This document shows, in pieces, positions 24,479 to 33,425 of a stretch of 53,893 bases of DNA (positions are counted from its first letter, which is position 1; each line of letters begins with the position of its first letter). Location of the stretch: positions 1 to 53,893 of the forward strand of contig CASFPO010000012.1 in NCBI GenBank assembly GCA_949296805.1. The letters are read 5' to 3'. Made by a program: the position numbers and the translations under genes. Source of the DNA: an uncultured Bacillota bacterium. GTDB taxonomy: Bacteria; Bacillota; Clostridia; Christensenellales; UBA1242. The notes under the pieces were generated by a model that searched no databases, was not told the DNA's origin, and saw only the letters and a list, made by a program, of their open reading frames with translations.

Positions 24479-26536
24479 TTGAAATTAGTAATTATTGAGT
24501 CGCCATTTAAACGAGAGGCTTTAAAAAAATATCTAGGAAGTGGATATGAGGTTTTTGCAACCAAAGGTCACATACGAGACCTGCCTCAAAAGGCTTTTGG
24601 TATAGATTTAAAAAATAACTTTGAACCTAAATATGAAATAGTTCCAGACAAAAAAGAAATGATTGCTAGCCTTAGAAAAAAAGCTCAAGAGGCAGAGCAA
24701 GTGCTGATTGCAACCGACCCTGACCGAGAAGGAGAGGCTATCTCGTGGCACGTAGCTAATATCTTAGGCTTTAAGCCAGAGCAAAATTGCAGGATAGAGT
24801 TTAATGAAATTTCTAAAAAAGCAGTCGCTAAAGCGCTTGAAAATCCAAGGAAAATAGATTTAAAACTAGTCAATGCTCAGCAAGCAAGAAGAGTGCTTGA
24901 TCGACTTGTAGGATATAAACTTTCGCCTATTCTTTGCAAAAAGATAGCTCCAAAATTGAGTGCAGGTAGAGTTCAATCGGTGGCGCTCAAGCTTGTTGTA
25001 GATAGAGAAAAGGAAATAGAAGCCTTCGTTCCAGAAGAATACTGGACAGTTTCTGCCCTTTTAAAAAAGGATGACAATCTTATAAAGGCAAACCTTGTAA
25101 GTTTTAATAACAAGAAGTTTGTGCCAAAAAACAAAGAAGAAGTTGATAAATTGCTTAGCGAAGTTAACGGCAAAAAGTTTGTGATAAGCGAGATTAAAAA
25201 AAGTAAGACAAAATCTCACGCACCAGCACCTTTTACCACTTCAACTATGCAACAGGACGCCTTAAATAAGCTTGGTATGAGCCTTGCAAGAACAACTTCA
25301 TCAGCACAACAATTGTATGAGGGTGTTGATGTAAAAGGCGAAGGCAAGATAGCACTGATAACCTATATCAGAACAGACTCTGTTCGTGTGTCGACCGATG
25401 CACAAAACGCCTGCCGTGAGTTTATAAAACAAAAGTATGGCAGTGAGTATCTTCCAGAAAAGCCAAATATCTATCACACAAAGGAAAACGCTCAAGACGC
25501 ACACGAGGCAATAAGACCTATTACTATGGATATCACACCTGAGATGACCAAGGAAACGCTTAGCAGTGACAATTATAAACTCTACAAGCTTATCTATGAA
25601 AGGTTTTTGGCAAGCCAGATGAGTGAGGCAGAATACTCAAGCGTTTCAGTTACCTTTGACTGTGCAAATTACGGCTTTAAAGTCAGTGGCAGAACAATGG
25701 AGTTTGCAGGCTATACCAAGGTGTATAAAGAATTTGTTGAAAAGGAAGAAGAAGGTCTCGCTGGCAAACTTCCTAAAATGGAAGAGGGGGAAAGCCTAGA
25801 CTGTGACAAGATTTTGTCAGAGCAAAAGTTTACCAAGCCTCCTGCAAGATACACCGAGGCAAGCCTTGTTAAAGCGATGGAAGAAAAGGGAATTGGCAGA
25901 CCTGCAACATATGCCTCTACCATCACTGTTTTAACTTCTCGACACTATACCGAAAAGGAAGGCAAGTATCTTCATCCAACCGAGCTTGGAAGAAAAGTTA
26001 CCACCTATCTCGAAAAGTTTTTTAGCAGTGTTATCAATGTAAAGTTTACCGCTCATATGGAGCAAAGACTTGATGATATTGCAAATAAGGATGAAGATTG
26101 GCACAATGTAGTCTCTAATTTTTGGAATGGGTTTGAGGGTCTGCTTGGCAGAGCGGATACAAGCTCGCTTACTATGAAAGAACCTCCAAAAGAGACAGAT
26201 GAGGTCTGTGAAAAATGTGGAGGCAAGATGGTAATTCGAGATGGTCGCTTTGGTAAATTTTTGGCTTGTTCAAACTTTCCAAAATGCAAAAACACAAGAC
26301 CTATAGAGGCAGAAGTAAAAAAGGCAGGCATATGCCCAGAATGTGGCTCTGCAATGGTGGAGCGAAAGAGTAAGAAAGGCAAAACCTTTTTCGCTTGCGA
26401 GAGGTACCCAGAGTGCAAATTTATGAGCTGGGATGTAACAACGGGCAAAAAGTGTCCAAAATGTTCAAGCCCACTTATCCTTAAAGGAAAAAATATAAAA
26501 TGTAGCAACAAGACCTGCTCGTATAAAGAAGAGTAA
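24479..26536 (+). CDS. topA: DNA topoisomerase I (TopA)
   Basis: 685 aa from TTG 24479; GGAGG at 24469-24473 decides this start, since the earlier in-frame TTG would overlap it. Relaxes negative supercoils. TOPRIM domain with LVIIESPFKR, DPDREGEAISWH; active-site tyrosine in ITYIRTDSVRVS; RVQSVALKLVVDRE; EKGIGRPATYASTI. The C-terminus has three Cys4 zinc ribbons (CEKCGGKM...CSNFPKC, CPECGSAM...CERYPEC, CPKCSSPL...CSNKTC). SPFKREAL replaces the usual SPAKAKTI. Co-directional with dprA; the DprA-TopA-TrmFO-HslVU order matches the Bacillus locus, lacking xerC (codV). Confidence 0.96.
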   Translation: MKLVIIESPFKREALKKYLGSGYEVFATKGHIRDLPQKAFGIDLKNNFEPKYEIVPDKKEMIASLRKKAQEAEQVLIATDPDREGEAISWHVANILGFKPEQNCRIEFNEISKKAVAKALENPRKIDLKLVNAQQARRVLDRLVGYKLSPILCKKIAPKLSAGRVQSVALKLVVDREKEIEAFVPEEYWTVSALLKKDDNLIKANLVSFNNKKFVPKNKEEVDKLLSEVNGKKFVISEIKKSKTKSHAPAPFTTSTMQQDALNKLGMSLARTTSSAQQLYEGVDVKGEGKIALITYIRTDSVRVSTDAQNACREFIKQKYGSEYLPEKPNIYHTKENAQDAHEAIRPITMDITPEMTKETLSSDNYKLYKLIYERFLASQMSEAEYSSVSVTFDCANYGFKVSGRTMEFAGYTKVYKEFVEKEEEGLAGKLPKMEEGESLDCDKILSEQKFTKPPARYTEASLVKAMEEKGIGRPATYASTITVLTSRHYTEKEGKYLHPTELGRKVTTYLEKFFSSVINVKFTAHMEQRLDDIANKDEDWHNVVSNFWNGFEGLLGRADTSSLTMKEPPKETDEVCEKCGGKMVIRDGRFGKFLACSNFPKCKNTRPIEAEVKKAGICPECGSAMVERKSKKGKTFFACERYPECKFMSWDVTTGKKCPKCSSPLILKGKNIKCSNKTCSYKEE

Positions 26537-26566
26537 AAAATTATGGTTTATTCCATAATTTTTTTT
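26535..26566 (+). terminator. Terminator of topA
   Basis: AAAAAATTATGG (26535-26546) pairs with CCATAATTTTTT (26553-26564) and continues into T; perfect 12-bp stem with a 6-base loop. Confidence 0.85.
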
Positions 26567-26742
26567 ATAAAAAGCCTCATAAAATTATGAATTTTTTATT
26601 TTTTTTGCTAGAATATATGTGTAAAGCGTCAAATTTTTACAAACTTTGACCTTTTTCGCATAAATATACCTTCTTTCAAATTTGTAATTCTAAAAAAATA
26701 CAATATACTTAAGTTGTCTTTTAGACACTAAGGAGTTTGTTT

Positions 26743-27993
26743 ATGAATTGTTATTTGCCTGTTGTCAACGTTATAGGTTGTGGATTTGCTGGAATTGAAT
26801 GTGCTTTATTCTTAGCAGGACACGGGATTAAAGTACATGTTTTCCAAATGCACAGGGACTATAAATGTAACTGCGATAGATGTACAGGTAAAATTGATGG
26901 GCAGAAGGAAGAGATGTGGAAGGGTCTACTTAAAAGAGAGCTGTCCTTTCTTGGCTCGCCTCTTATAAAGGAAGAGGAAAGACTGACTCGAGAGGGCTAT
27001 GGTGGATGCTTGGCTTCAAGGCTACTTGCCTATGGAGAGGATTTGGTCAAAAAAAATGAAAATATTGAATATTTTGAGGCAGGAATCTCTCAGGTAAACC
27101 CTCGTGAGATTAATATCATTGCGACTGGCTCAAATACCGATGAGGGTATGTTTGAATATTTGACCAATAAGTTTGGATCTATGCGATGCTTTAGGCACTT
27201 ACAGGTTAATCCTGTAATAGATAATATTGATACCTCACTTTGTTGTAGGCGTGAGGGAGATGATGGACACCTTTTTCTTCCGCTTGAATATAGTGAGTAT
27301 CTAAATTTTGTTAATGCAATTATTAAGGAAGTTAACAGGCTTGACGAGGCAAGGCTTAAGTTTTGTCAAAACACAATAGAGGAGCTAGCCTGCAGAGGTA
27401 AGGATGCACTTAAAAATTATGCCTTAATGCCTATTTATCTTGAGGGGGTAAAAGAAAAACCTTATGCCGTTATCACTCTTAAAAAAGTGAATACAGGCTA
27501 TAGCATTGAAGGGTTTTCGTCTAAGCTAAACAGTCAAAGCCAATTAAACATTTTAAAAAGTTTAAAAGCTTTTGAAAATATCACTTTGCTTAAAGAAAGT
27601 GGTGTTGAAAATGCGGTATATATAAATTCAAAATATGTTATTAATGAATTTAATCAAAGCTTGCAAGATCACAATCTGTTTTTTGCAGGTTCTATTTTGG
27701 GGCTTAGCAGTTATTACGATTGCATCGCAAGTGGGCTTTATACTGCGATGAATGTTTATAAATATTATAATGGGAAGAAAATGATAGCTCTTCCATCATC
27801 AAGCATAATTGGAAGTCTAGCTAAAAAAGTTATCAATTCCAATTTGCTTAAAAGAAATAATAATTGCGAAAATTATGACATTTTAAAGCAAGATGATTAT
27901 TACAGCCCGACAGTTATTGAAAAACTCTTTAATAGGTCGGTGGAAAGTCTTGTACGATTTAAGGAGGAATATTCTAATGGAAAGTATGTTTAG
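26743..27993 (+). CDS. TrmFO-like tRNA (uracil-5)-methyltransferase, divergent
   Basis: 416 aa from ATG 26743 (AGGAG at 26731-26735). TrmFO makes m5U54 in tRNA with folate and FAD. The FAD loop [28 protein letters not shown] corresponds to [44 protein letters not shown] and [24 protein letters not shown] correspond to other conserved blocks, and its place between topA and hslVU is the TrmFO place. However, the segment equivalent to the substrate-attacking Cys (usually NCPM) reads LFLPL, and the usual CSNS block is replaced by a CNCDRC cluster. It may be a changed or inactive enzyme. Overlaps hslV by 17 bp. Confidence 0.75.
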   Translation: MNCYLPVVNVIGCGFAGIECALFLAGHGIKVHVFQMHRDYKCNCDRCTGKIDGQKEEMWKGLLKRELSFLGSPLIKEEERLTREGYGGCLASRLLAYGEDLVKKNENIEYFEAGISQVNPREINIIATGSNTDEGMFEYLTNKFGSMRCFRHLQVNPVIDNIDTSLCCRREGDDGHLFLPLEYSEYLNFVNAIIKEVNRLDEARLKFCQNTIEELACRGKDALKNYALMPIYLEGVKEKPYAVITLKKVNTGYSIEGFSSKLNSQSQLNILKSLKAFENITLLKESGVENAVYINSKYVINEFNQSLQDHNLFFAGSILGLSSYYDCIASGLYTAMNVYKYYNGKKMIALPSSSIIGSLAKKVINSNLLKRNNNCENYDILKQDDYYSPTVIEKLFNRSVESLVRFKEEYSNGKYV

Positions 27994-28516
27994 AGGTACA
28001 ACGATCTGTGGCGTAAAAAAGGATGGCAAGATTGCCCTTGCAGGCGATGGTCAGGTTACAATGTCTGAAAGTGTTATCTTTAAATCAAACGCTCACAAAG
28101 TAAGAAGAATATATAATGATAGCGTAGTAATAGGCTTTGCAGGTTCTGTTGCCGATGCTTTTTCGCTATGTGAAAGGTTTGAAAATATGTTAAACAAATT
28201 TTCTGGAAATCTTATGCGTAGTGCAGTGGAACTTGCTGGCACTTGGCGAGAAGATAAGGCATCAAGACAACTTAACGCTATGATGATTGTAGCTGACAAA
28301 GACCAGCTTTTGATAGTTAGTGGCACTGGCGAAGTTATAGAACCTGATGACGATGTTTGTGCTATAGGCTCTGGCGGGAATTACGCTTTGGCAGCGGCTA
28401 AAGCCTTAAAACAAAACACCAACCTTTCAGCTAAGGAGATAGCACAAAAGGCACTAGAAATTGCCGGTCAAATTTGTGTATTTACAAATGACCATATTAC
28501 CATAGAGGAGGTTTAA
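27977..28516 (+). CDS. hslV: ATP-dependent protease subunit HslV (ClpQ)
   Basis: 179 aa from ATG 27977 (AAGGAGG at 27961-27967); the earlier start is excluded by the lack of a ribosome site. Proteasome-like peptidase that forms a dodecamer capped by HslU. Blocks: [88 protein letters not shown]. The catalytic residue is normally Thr directly after the initiator Met; here MESMFRG precedes TTI, so either a short propeptide is cleaved or, as in Bacillus ClpQ, an extended N-terminus is used. Start overlaps the end of the TrmFO-like gene; hslU follows after one base. Confidence 0.94.
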   Translation: MESMFRGTTICGVKKDGKIALAGDGQVTMSESVIFKSNAHKVRRIYNDSVVIGFAGSVADAFSLCERFENMLNKFSGNLMRSAVELAGTWREDKASRQLNAMMIVADKDQLLIVSGTGEVIEPDDDVCAIGSGGNYALAAAKALKQNTNLSAKEIAQKALEIAGQICVFTNDHITIEEV

Positions 28517-28517
28517 G

Positions 28518-29813
28518 ATGAATTTAACACCAAGACAAATAGTAGAGGAACTTGACAAATACATAATAGGGCAAGCAAAGGCAAAAAGAGCGGTGGCAAT
28601 CGCTTTAAGAAATAGATATAGAAGGAGCCAACTTCCAAAAGAACTTAGAGAGGAAATAACTCCTAAAAATATCATTATGCGAGGTCCAACTGGCGTAGGT
28701 AAAACTGAAATTGCAAGAAGGCTTGCCAAACTTGTTGGAGCACCATTTATAAAGATTGAGGCGACTAAGTATACCGAGGTAGGTTATGTAGGCCGTGATG
28801 TTGAAAGTATGATTCGTGATCTTGTGGAAGTTGCTGTAAGAATGGTCAAAGATGAAAAGGCACACGAGATAGAATCAAAAGTAAGTCCTATTGTTGACAG
28901 CAAGTTGATAGACGCCATCTGTGATACAAGAAGGGCAAATGATATTGCCGTTGACAAAACAGTTATAACCGAAGATTACAAAGCTGGCAAACTAGAAAAT
29001 GAGCAGATTGACATCTTGGTCTTAGATAATCCAAAGCCTATGGTAGCAGTTGGTGGACCAGAGATAAATATTGGCTCTATGTTTGATGGACTTCTTCCAC
29101 AAAAAAGGAAGAAAAGAAGGATGAGCGTTCAGCGAGCAAGAGAACTTATTACAGCTGAAGAATGTGATAGAATTATTGATAAAGATAACGTCTACGCTGA
29201 GGCTATTCGCAGAACGGAAGAAGAGGGAATTATCTTTATCGACGAGATAGATAAAATTATCGGTAAGTCTGGAGGCTCTAACAATCAAGACGTATCACGA
29301 GAGGGCGTTCAAAGAGATATCCTTCCAATTGTCGAGGGCAGTACGGTGGCAACTAAGTATGGCAATGTAAAAACTGATTTTATATTGTTTATTGCCTCGG
29401 GTGCTTTTCACGTTTCTAAGCTTGAAGATATGATTCCAGAACTTCAAGGTCGTTTCCCTATCAGAGTTGACCTTGATAGCTTGACAAAAGAGGACTTTAA
29501 GCGAATTTTAAAAGAGACAAAAAATTCAGTTTGCCTGCAGTACGCCTCAATTTTAAAAGTAGATAATATTGACCTTCAGTTTACAGATGATGCAATCGAT
29601 GAAATTGCAGATATCTCGGTTGCAGAAAATGAAACAAGCGAAAATATTGGTGCAAGAAGACTTCATACAGTTATGGAGGCACTGCTTGAAGATATTTCCT
29701 TCAATGCAACAAATGAGCTTCCTCTTACAACCGTTAAGATTGACAGAGGTTATGTTCAAAACGCTTTTAAGGAAACTAAAAAGAAGTTTGATTTAAAAAA
29801 ATATATCCTATAA
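28518..29813 (+). CDS. hslU: HslU (ClpY) ATPase subunit of the HslVU protease
   Basis: 431 aa AAA+ unfoldase that feeds proteins to HslV. Start LTPRQIVEELDKYIIGQAKAKRAVAIALRNRYRR is family consensus; Walker A GPTGVGKTEIARR, pore loop GYVGRDVESMIRDL, a medium I-domain, Walker B GIIFIDEIDKI, and the arginine-finger region ELQGRFPIRVDL. The C-terminus ends FDLKKYIL, close to the L-x-x-Y/F-I-L tail that docks in HslV. GAGGAGG in the end of hslV provides its ribosome site. The operon trmFO-like, hslV, hslU is tightly packed. Confidence 0.96.
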   Translation: MNLTPRQIVEELDKYIIGQAKAKRAVAIALRNRYRRSQLPKELREEITPKNIIMRGPTGVGKTEIARRLAKLVGAPFIKIEATKYTEVGYVGRDVESMIRDLVEVAVRMVKDEKAHEIESKVSPIVDSKLIDAICDTRRANDIAVDKTVITEDYKAGKLENEQIDILVLDNPKPMVAVGGPEINIGSMFDGLLPQKRKKRRMSVQRARELITAEECDRIIDKDNVYAEAIRRTEEEGIIFIDEIDKIIGKSGGSNNQDVSREGVQRDILPIVEGSTVATKYGNVKTDFILFIASGAFHVSKLEDMIPELQGRFPIRVDLDSLTKEDFKRILKETKNSVCLQYASILKVDNIDLQFTDDAIDEIADISVAENETSENIGARRLHTVMEALLEDISFNATNELPLTTVKIDRGYVQNAFKETKKKFDLKKYIL

Positions 29814-29867
29814 TTTTATTTGCTTAAAAAGCTAGATTAAATTAAAACTTTTTGGTATAATAACTAT

Positions 29868-30548
29868 ATGGATAATAGTCGAACTGAAAGCTTATTAGGG
29901 GCAGATAATCTTAAAAAGTTAAAAAATGCCCACATCACAGTAGTAGGCTGTGGCGGTGTAGGAGGCTATGCAACAGTTTTTCTTGCAAGGGCGGGGATAG
30001 AAAATTTCACTTTAATAGATTTTGATAAAATTACTTCTAGCAATATAAATAGGCAGATTATAGCTTTTGAAAACACCGTTGGCAAAAGTAAGGTTGACGA
30101 ACTTAAAAAAATGGTGGTTGCAATCAATAGTAAGGCTAAAGTTAAAGCTATTGAGGCAAAAGCAAATAAAACTAATCTTGCAAGCCTTATCAAAGACACT
30201 GATATAGTTATTGACGCTATAGATATTGTGGAAGATAAACTAGCCCTTATCCTCTATTGCAAAGAGAATAATATAAAGCTTATCTCGGCAATGGGGGCAG
30301 GAAATCGCTATGACGAGCCGAACTTTTTTGTAACTGATATTTTTAAAACTCAGAACGATGGGCTTGCCAAAGTAATCAGGAAAAAGTTAAGAGAAAATAA
30401 TATTGACAGTCTTACAGTTGTTGCCTGCAACTCAAAGCCACAAAAGGTTGAGGGCGTAGTTGGTAGCATAAGTTATTATCCAGCAGTCAGCGGGGCGGTA
30501 ATTGCCTCGGCGGTAATAAATAAAATTATAAAGGGGGAGTTATGTTAG
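29868..30548 (+). CDS. tcdA: tRNA threonylcarbamoyladenosine dehydratase (TcdA), E1-like
   Basis: 226 aa. ThiF/E1-fold enzyme that uses ATP to cyclise t6A37 of tRNA to ct6A. Blocks: SRTESLLGADNLKKLKNAHITVVGCGGVGGYATVFLARAGI (nucleotide loop), LIDFDKITSSNINRQI, VIDAIDIVEDKLALI, SAMGAGNRYDEPNF, DGLAKVIRKKLRE. A TATAAT at 29856-29861 lies only six bases before the ATG and there is no Shine-Dalgarno, so the mRNA is probably leaderless. This works on the same t6A position as MtaB (7647). It overlaps the thioredoxin gene by 7 bp. Confidence 0.92.
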   Translation: MDNSRTESLLGADNLKKLKNAHITVVGCGGVGGYATVFLARAGIENFTLIDFDKITSSNINRQIIAFENTVGKSKVDELKKMVVAINSKAKVKAIEAKANKTNLASLIKDTDIVIDAIDIVEDKLALILYCKENNIKLISAMGAGNRYDEPNFFVTDIFKTQNDGLAKVIRKKLRENNIDSLTVVACNSKPQKVEGVVGSISYYPAVSGAVIASAVINKIIKGELC

Positions 30549-30850
30549 AAATAGAAGAAAAAGATTTTGAAAAACAAGTTGAAAAAGGTGTAACCTTGGT
30601 AGACTTTTTTGCCACTTGGTGTAATCCTTGTAGAAGGATGGCTCAAATTTTGCCAGATATTGAAAGTGAACTTGAGGGCAAGGCAAAGATTATTAAAGTT
30701 GATGTTGACAAGTGCGAAAAGCTTGCAAGAGAGTATGGAGTTATGTCAATTCCAACCCTTATCATCTTTAAAGACGGCAAGGAGCAAGAAAAACATATCG
30801 GCATCTGGCAGTCAGACGATTGTGTTAAAGCCATCAAAAAATATATTTAG
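30542..30850 (+). CDS. trxA: Thioredoxin with a WCNPC active site
   Basis: 102 aa. Disulfide reductase: VTLVDFFATWCNPCRRMAQILPDIE carries the active-site pair with Asn-Pro between the cysteines instead of the standard Gly-Pro; the cis-proline loop SIPTLIIFKDGKE is present. Central Gly-Pro changes alter redox potential in thioredoxins, so it may be tuned differently, but the fold is normal. GGGGGAG precedes the ATG. It is translationally coupled to tcdA and ends the transcript; a terminator follows ten bases later. Confidence 0.93.
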   Translation: MLEIEEKDFEKQVEKGVTLVDFFATWCNPCRRMAQILPDIESELEGKAKIIKVDVDKCEKLAREYGVMSIPTLIIFKDGKEQEKHIGIWQSDDCVKAIKKYI

Positions 30851-30860
30851 TTTTAGTAAA

Positions 30861-30885
30861 GTGCCTACTTTTTGTAGGCATTTTT
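30861..30885 (+). terminator. Terminator after trxA
   Basis: TGCCTAC (30862-30868) pairs with GTAGGCA (30874-30880), followed by TTTTT. Confidence 0.85.
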
Positions 30886-30917
30886 CATTTTATTAAGCCT
30901 ATTAAAAAGATTTATTA

Positions 30918-30946
30918 TTGACAATCTGACCTTGCCGTGATAAAAT
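30918..30946 (+). promoter_or_regulatory. Promoter of the cysteine desulfurase operon
   Basis: TTGACA at 30918-30923, a 17-bp gap, and TAAAAT at 30941-30946. No IscR-type operator is apparent. Confidence 0.8.
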
Positions 30947-30965
30947 ATAACAAAAGGGGTTAATT

Positions 30966-32141
30966 ATGGCTAAAAAAGTTTATTTAGATAATGCGTCTAC
31001 AACTTATGTGTCAAGCGAAGTGCTTGCCGAGATGCTCCCATGCTTTAATGCTATCTATGGCAATAGCAATTCTCTTCATAGCTATGGACGGGAGGCAAGT
31101 GCTATCGTAGATAGGGCAAGAGATAGGATTGCAAGAGCCATCAATGCTAGCAAGTCAAATGAAATCTATTTTACCTCTGGTGGTACTGAGGCTGATAACT
31201 GGGCAATAAAAGGGCTTGCCTATGCCTATGCAAATAAAGGTAAACATATCATCACAAGTGCAATTGAACACCACGCAGTGCTTGACGCTTGCAAACAACT
31301 TGAGCAGGAGGGCTTTAGTGTAACCTATCTTCCTGTTGACAAAACTGGTCTTGTTGATATGGCAGAGCTTATCCACGCAATAAGAAAGGATACTACTATA
31401 GTTTCCATTATGGCAGTAAATAATGAAGTGGGAACAATCCAAAACGTCAAGGCAATAGCCAAGATTGCTCACGACTATGGTCTAATTTTTCACACCGATG
31501 CAGTTCAAGCAATCGGAGCTATCAAGCTTGATGTTCAAGATATGGAAATTGATGCACTGACGCTATCAGGACATAAAGTATATGGACCAAAAGGTGTGGG
31601 CTGTCTATACTTAAAAAATGGGATAAGAATTGAAAACCTTATCTCAGGTGGCAATCAAGAGCGTGGTAGACGTGGTGGAACGCTAAATGTTCCTGCAATT
31701 GCTGGGTTTGGCAAAGCGGTAGAAATTGCTGTGAGGGATATGTCTATCAATCAGCAAAAGTTAAGAAGTGAGCGAGATTATTTTTTAAGAAACCTTGAAC
31801 AAAAGGTAAAATATATTCACATAAACGGACATCCACAACAGAAGGTTAACGGTATACTTAATATCTCTTTTGAGATGGTAGATAATGAATCACTGCTAAT
31901 GCTTCTTGATATGGAAGGGGTGGCAGTATCAATTGGCTCGGCTTGTACTTCAAATTCTACCCAGCCATCACACGTGCTGAAGGCTATGAATATAGATGAA
32001 GATGCGATAAAATCGTCAATAAGGATATCCTTTGGCAAGAATACTAGTCGAAGTGACATTGAATATGTAATTGATGCAATAGAAAAGTCGGTTGACAAGC
32101 TTAGGTCAATTTCAGCAGTAACAAAGGCAGGGAGAAGATAA
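30966..32141 (+). CDS. iscS: Cysteine desulfurase (NifS/IscS family)
   Basis: 391 aa, PLP enzyme that takes sulfur from cysteine for Fe-S clusters and thio-tRNA. VYLDNASTTYVS at the start, IYFTSGGTEADNWAIKG, HHAVLDACKQLEQEG, VMAVNNEVGTIQ-like block, HTDAVQAIG, the PLP lysine in LSGHKVYGPKGVG, RRGGTLNVPAIAGF, and the mobile catalytic cysteine in SIGSACTSNSTQPSHVLKAM. AAAGGGG precedes the ATG. It is one base upstream of an IscU-like gene. The downstream partner lacks cluster ligands, so the real sulfur acceptor may be elsewhere (for example a tRNA thiolase). Confidence 0.93.
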   Translation: MAKKVYLDNASTTYVSSEVLAEMLPCFNAIYGNSNSLHSYGREASAIVDRARDRIARAINASKSNEIYFTSGGTEADNWAIKGLAYAYANKGKHIITSAIEHHAVLDACKQLEQEGFSVTYLPVDKTGLVDMAELIHAIRKDTTIVSIMAVNNEVGTIQNVKAIAKIAHDYGLIFHTDAVQAIGAIKLDVQDMEIDALTLSGHKVYGPKGVGCLYLKNGIRIENLISGGNQERGRRGGTLNVPAIAGFGKAVEIAVRDMSINQQKLRSERDYFLRNLEQKVKYIHINGHPQQKVNGILNISFEMVDNESLLMLLDMEGVAVSIGSACTSNSTQPSHVLKAMNIDEDAIKSSIRISFGKNTSRSDIEYVIDAIEKSVDKLRSISAVTKAGRR

Positions 32142-32142
32142 T

Positions 32143-32541
32143 ATGTATAGCAATGAAGTATTAAAAAGATTTAAGGCTCCAAGATATGCTGGTGGATTAC
32201 GAGGAGCAAACGGAACAGGCAGAGCAGAAAATAGTGAGAGTGGCGACTTGGTAAAGATATATATCTTTGTAGATAACAACGAAACTATTGCCACTGCAAG
32301 ATTTAAAGCTTATGGCGGGGTAAGCACAATCGTTGCTTGCGATGTAACTTGCCAAATGCTTATAGGCAAGTCTCTTGATGAGGCTTTAAGCCTTACCACT
32401 AGCGATATTATGGAAAACATAGAAGAGGGCATACCAGAAAACAAAGCTTATTCCTTTGCACTAGCTGAAGAGGCTGTAGCAAATGCGGTAGAAGATTATT
32501 ACAAGAAAAAAGAAAAAGAAGAGAAAAAACTTGGTTTATAA
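32143..32541 (+). CDS. IscU/NifU-like protein lacking the three cluster-ligand cysteines
   Basis: 132 aa. Collinear with IscU: MYSNEVLKRFKAPRYAGGL, GDLVKIYIFVDNNETIATARFKAYGG, LIGKSLDEAL, LAEEAVANAVEDYY. The three Fe-S ligand cysteines are replaced: the NPxCGD site reads NSESGD, the FGCGA site reads YGGVS, and the MHCSN site reads AYSFA. Two other cysteines (ACDVTCQML) are not at ligand positions. The C-terminal tail is Lys/Glu-rich. It still lies one base after the desulfurase gene. It could be an adaptor or regulator of the desulfurase instead of a scaffold. Confidence 0.8.
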   Translation: MYSNEVLKRFKAPRYAGGLRGANGTGRAENSESGDLVKIYIFVDNNETIATARFKAYGGVSTIVACDVTCQMLIGKSLDEALSLTTSDIMENIEEGIPENKAYSFALAEEAVANAVEDYYKKKEKEEKKLGL

Positions 32542-32545
32542 AAAC

Positions 32546-32582
32546 ATAGGGCAAAAGTAAAAAAACTTTGCCCTATTTTTTA
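32546..32582 (+). terminator. Terminator of the desulfurase operon
   Basis: ATAGGGCAAA (32546-32555) pairs with TTTGCCCTAT (32567-32576), followed by T. Confidence 0.85.
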
Positions 32583-32658
32583 TTGTCTATGTTTTAGCTG
32601 ATTTTTTAGTATGTATATTATTTAAAATTTTGCAAATACTATCTGCAAGGAGGGTGCT

Positions 32659-32880
32659 ATGAAAGATGTAATGATGCTTCTTGGCTTTAGTATGGGGCTT
32701 TTGACGGGTGCACTTTTATACAAATATTCGCAAGGTGCAAAAGATGTTATTGACCAAGGCGAGAAAAAGCTAGTAAAAAGTGCCAAAAAGATGGAGCAAA
32801 AAGCAGAAGAGAGTATGCAAGACTTAGAGAAAAAAGTCAAGGACGGTGTAAAGAATATTGAAAATAAAATGAAAAATTAG
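32659..32880 (+). CDS. YtxH-like small membrane-anchored protein
   Basis: 73 aa. One hydrophobic segment (MMLLGFSMGLLTGALLY, residues 5-21) with the glycine pattern GxxxGxxxG of YtxH-type stress proteins, then a fully charged amphipathic helix (DQGEKKLVKSAKKMEQKAEESMQDLEKKVKDGVKNIENKMKN) likely to form a coiled coil. AGGAGGG precedes the ATG at 32659. YtxH homologues are general-stress proteins of unknown mechanism. It has its own terminator and stands alone beside the SRP RNA gene. Confidence 0.8.
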   Translation: MKDVMMLLGFSMGLLTGALLYKYSQGAKDVIDQGEKKLVKSAKKMEQKAEESMQDLEKKVKDGVKNIENKMKN

Positions 32881-32885
32881 CATAG

Positions 32886-32912
32886 AGCATCAAGCAAAAC
32901 TTGATGCTTTTT
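32886..32912 (+). terminator. Terminator after the YtxH-like gene
   Basis: AGCATCAAG (32886-32894) pairs with CTTGATGCT (32900-32908), followed by TTTT. Confidence 0.85.
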
Positions 32913-32929
32913 ATTTGCAAAAGTAGATC

Positions 32930-33237
32930 AAAAAAGGCAGACATTTTAGCCTGCCTAGAATATTTCAAGACCGAGAACTTGGCTTGATAAGAATTTACCA
33001 ACTGCCTTGCAAAATTTTAGCTCCACCAAAGCTACCTTATGGCACACCAAAGTGTCTCCTTAATGATGCTACCGTCAGGTCCTGACATGTTTCAAAGATT
33101 TTGATTGCATAAGACCTTGATTTCATCACCAAAACTTTGCATACATATTTGACAAAATCAAACCGCACGCAAGCGTTCAATCCCACTATAGCGGATTGTG
33201 GGTTACAGAGCACCGCTAACTCTCCATCTATCTCGGC
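32930..33237 (-). ncRNA. ffs: Signal recognition particle RNA, large Bacillota type with Alu domain
   Basis: On the minus strand the 5' Alu part reads GGAGAGTTAGCGGTGCTCTG, TAACCCACAATCCGCTATAG, TGGGATTGAACGC, matching the long Firmicutes SRP RNA; domain IV, bound by Ffh, is ATGTCAGGACCTGACGG followed by TAGCATCATTAAG. About 308 nt including the terminator GGCAG...CTGCC and T6 at 32955-32930. A short reading frame overlapping it (33037-33255) is not a gene. Confidence 0.92.
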
Positions 33238-33243
33238 TTTATT

Positions 33244-33272
33244 ATTATAGCACAAAAAAAGCTTTTTTGCAA
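33244..33272 (-). promoter_or_regulatory. Promoter of the SRP RNA
   Basis: On the minus strand TTGCAA (plus 33267-33272), a 17-bp gap and TATAAT (plus 33244-33249), placing the start near 33237. Confidence 0.85.
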
Positions 33273-33425
33273 TAAAAAGTATAAAAAATAAAGGTTTTTA
33301 TAGTCAAATAATTAAAATTTTTAATTTAATTTGTAAAAATAAATTGTAAAAAGCTGATAATTGGTTAAATTGATTATGATTTTTTGATAGTTTGTGCTAT
33401 TATATAAAAATAAACGGAGTTAGAA

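Noticed and set aside
33037..33255. 72-aa minus-strand reading frame
   Set aside because: It lies inside the SRP RNA and its promoter; the RNA structure explains the sequence.
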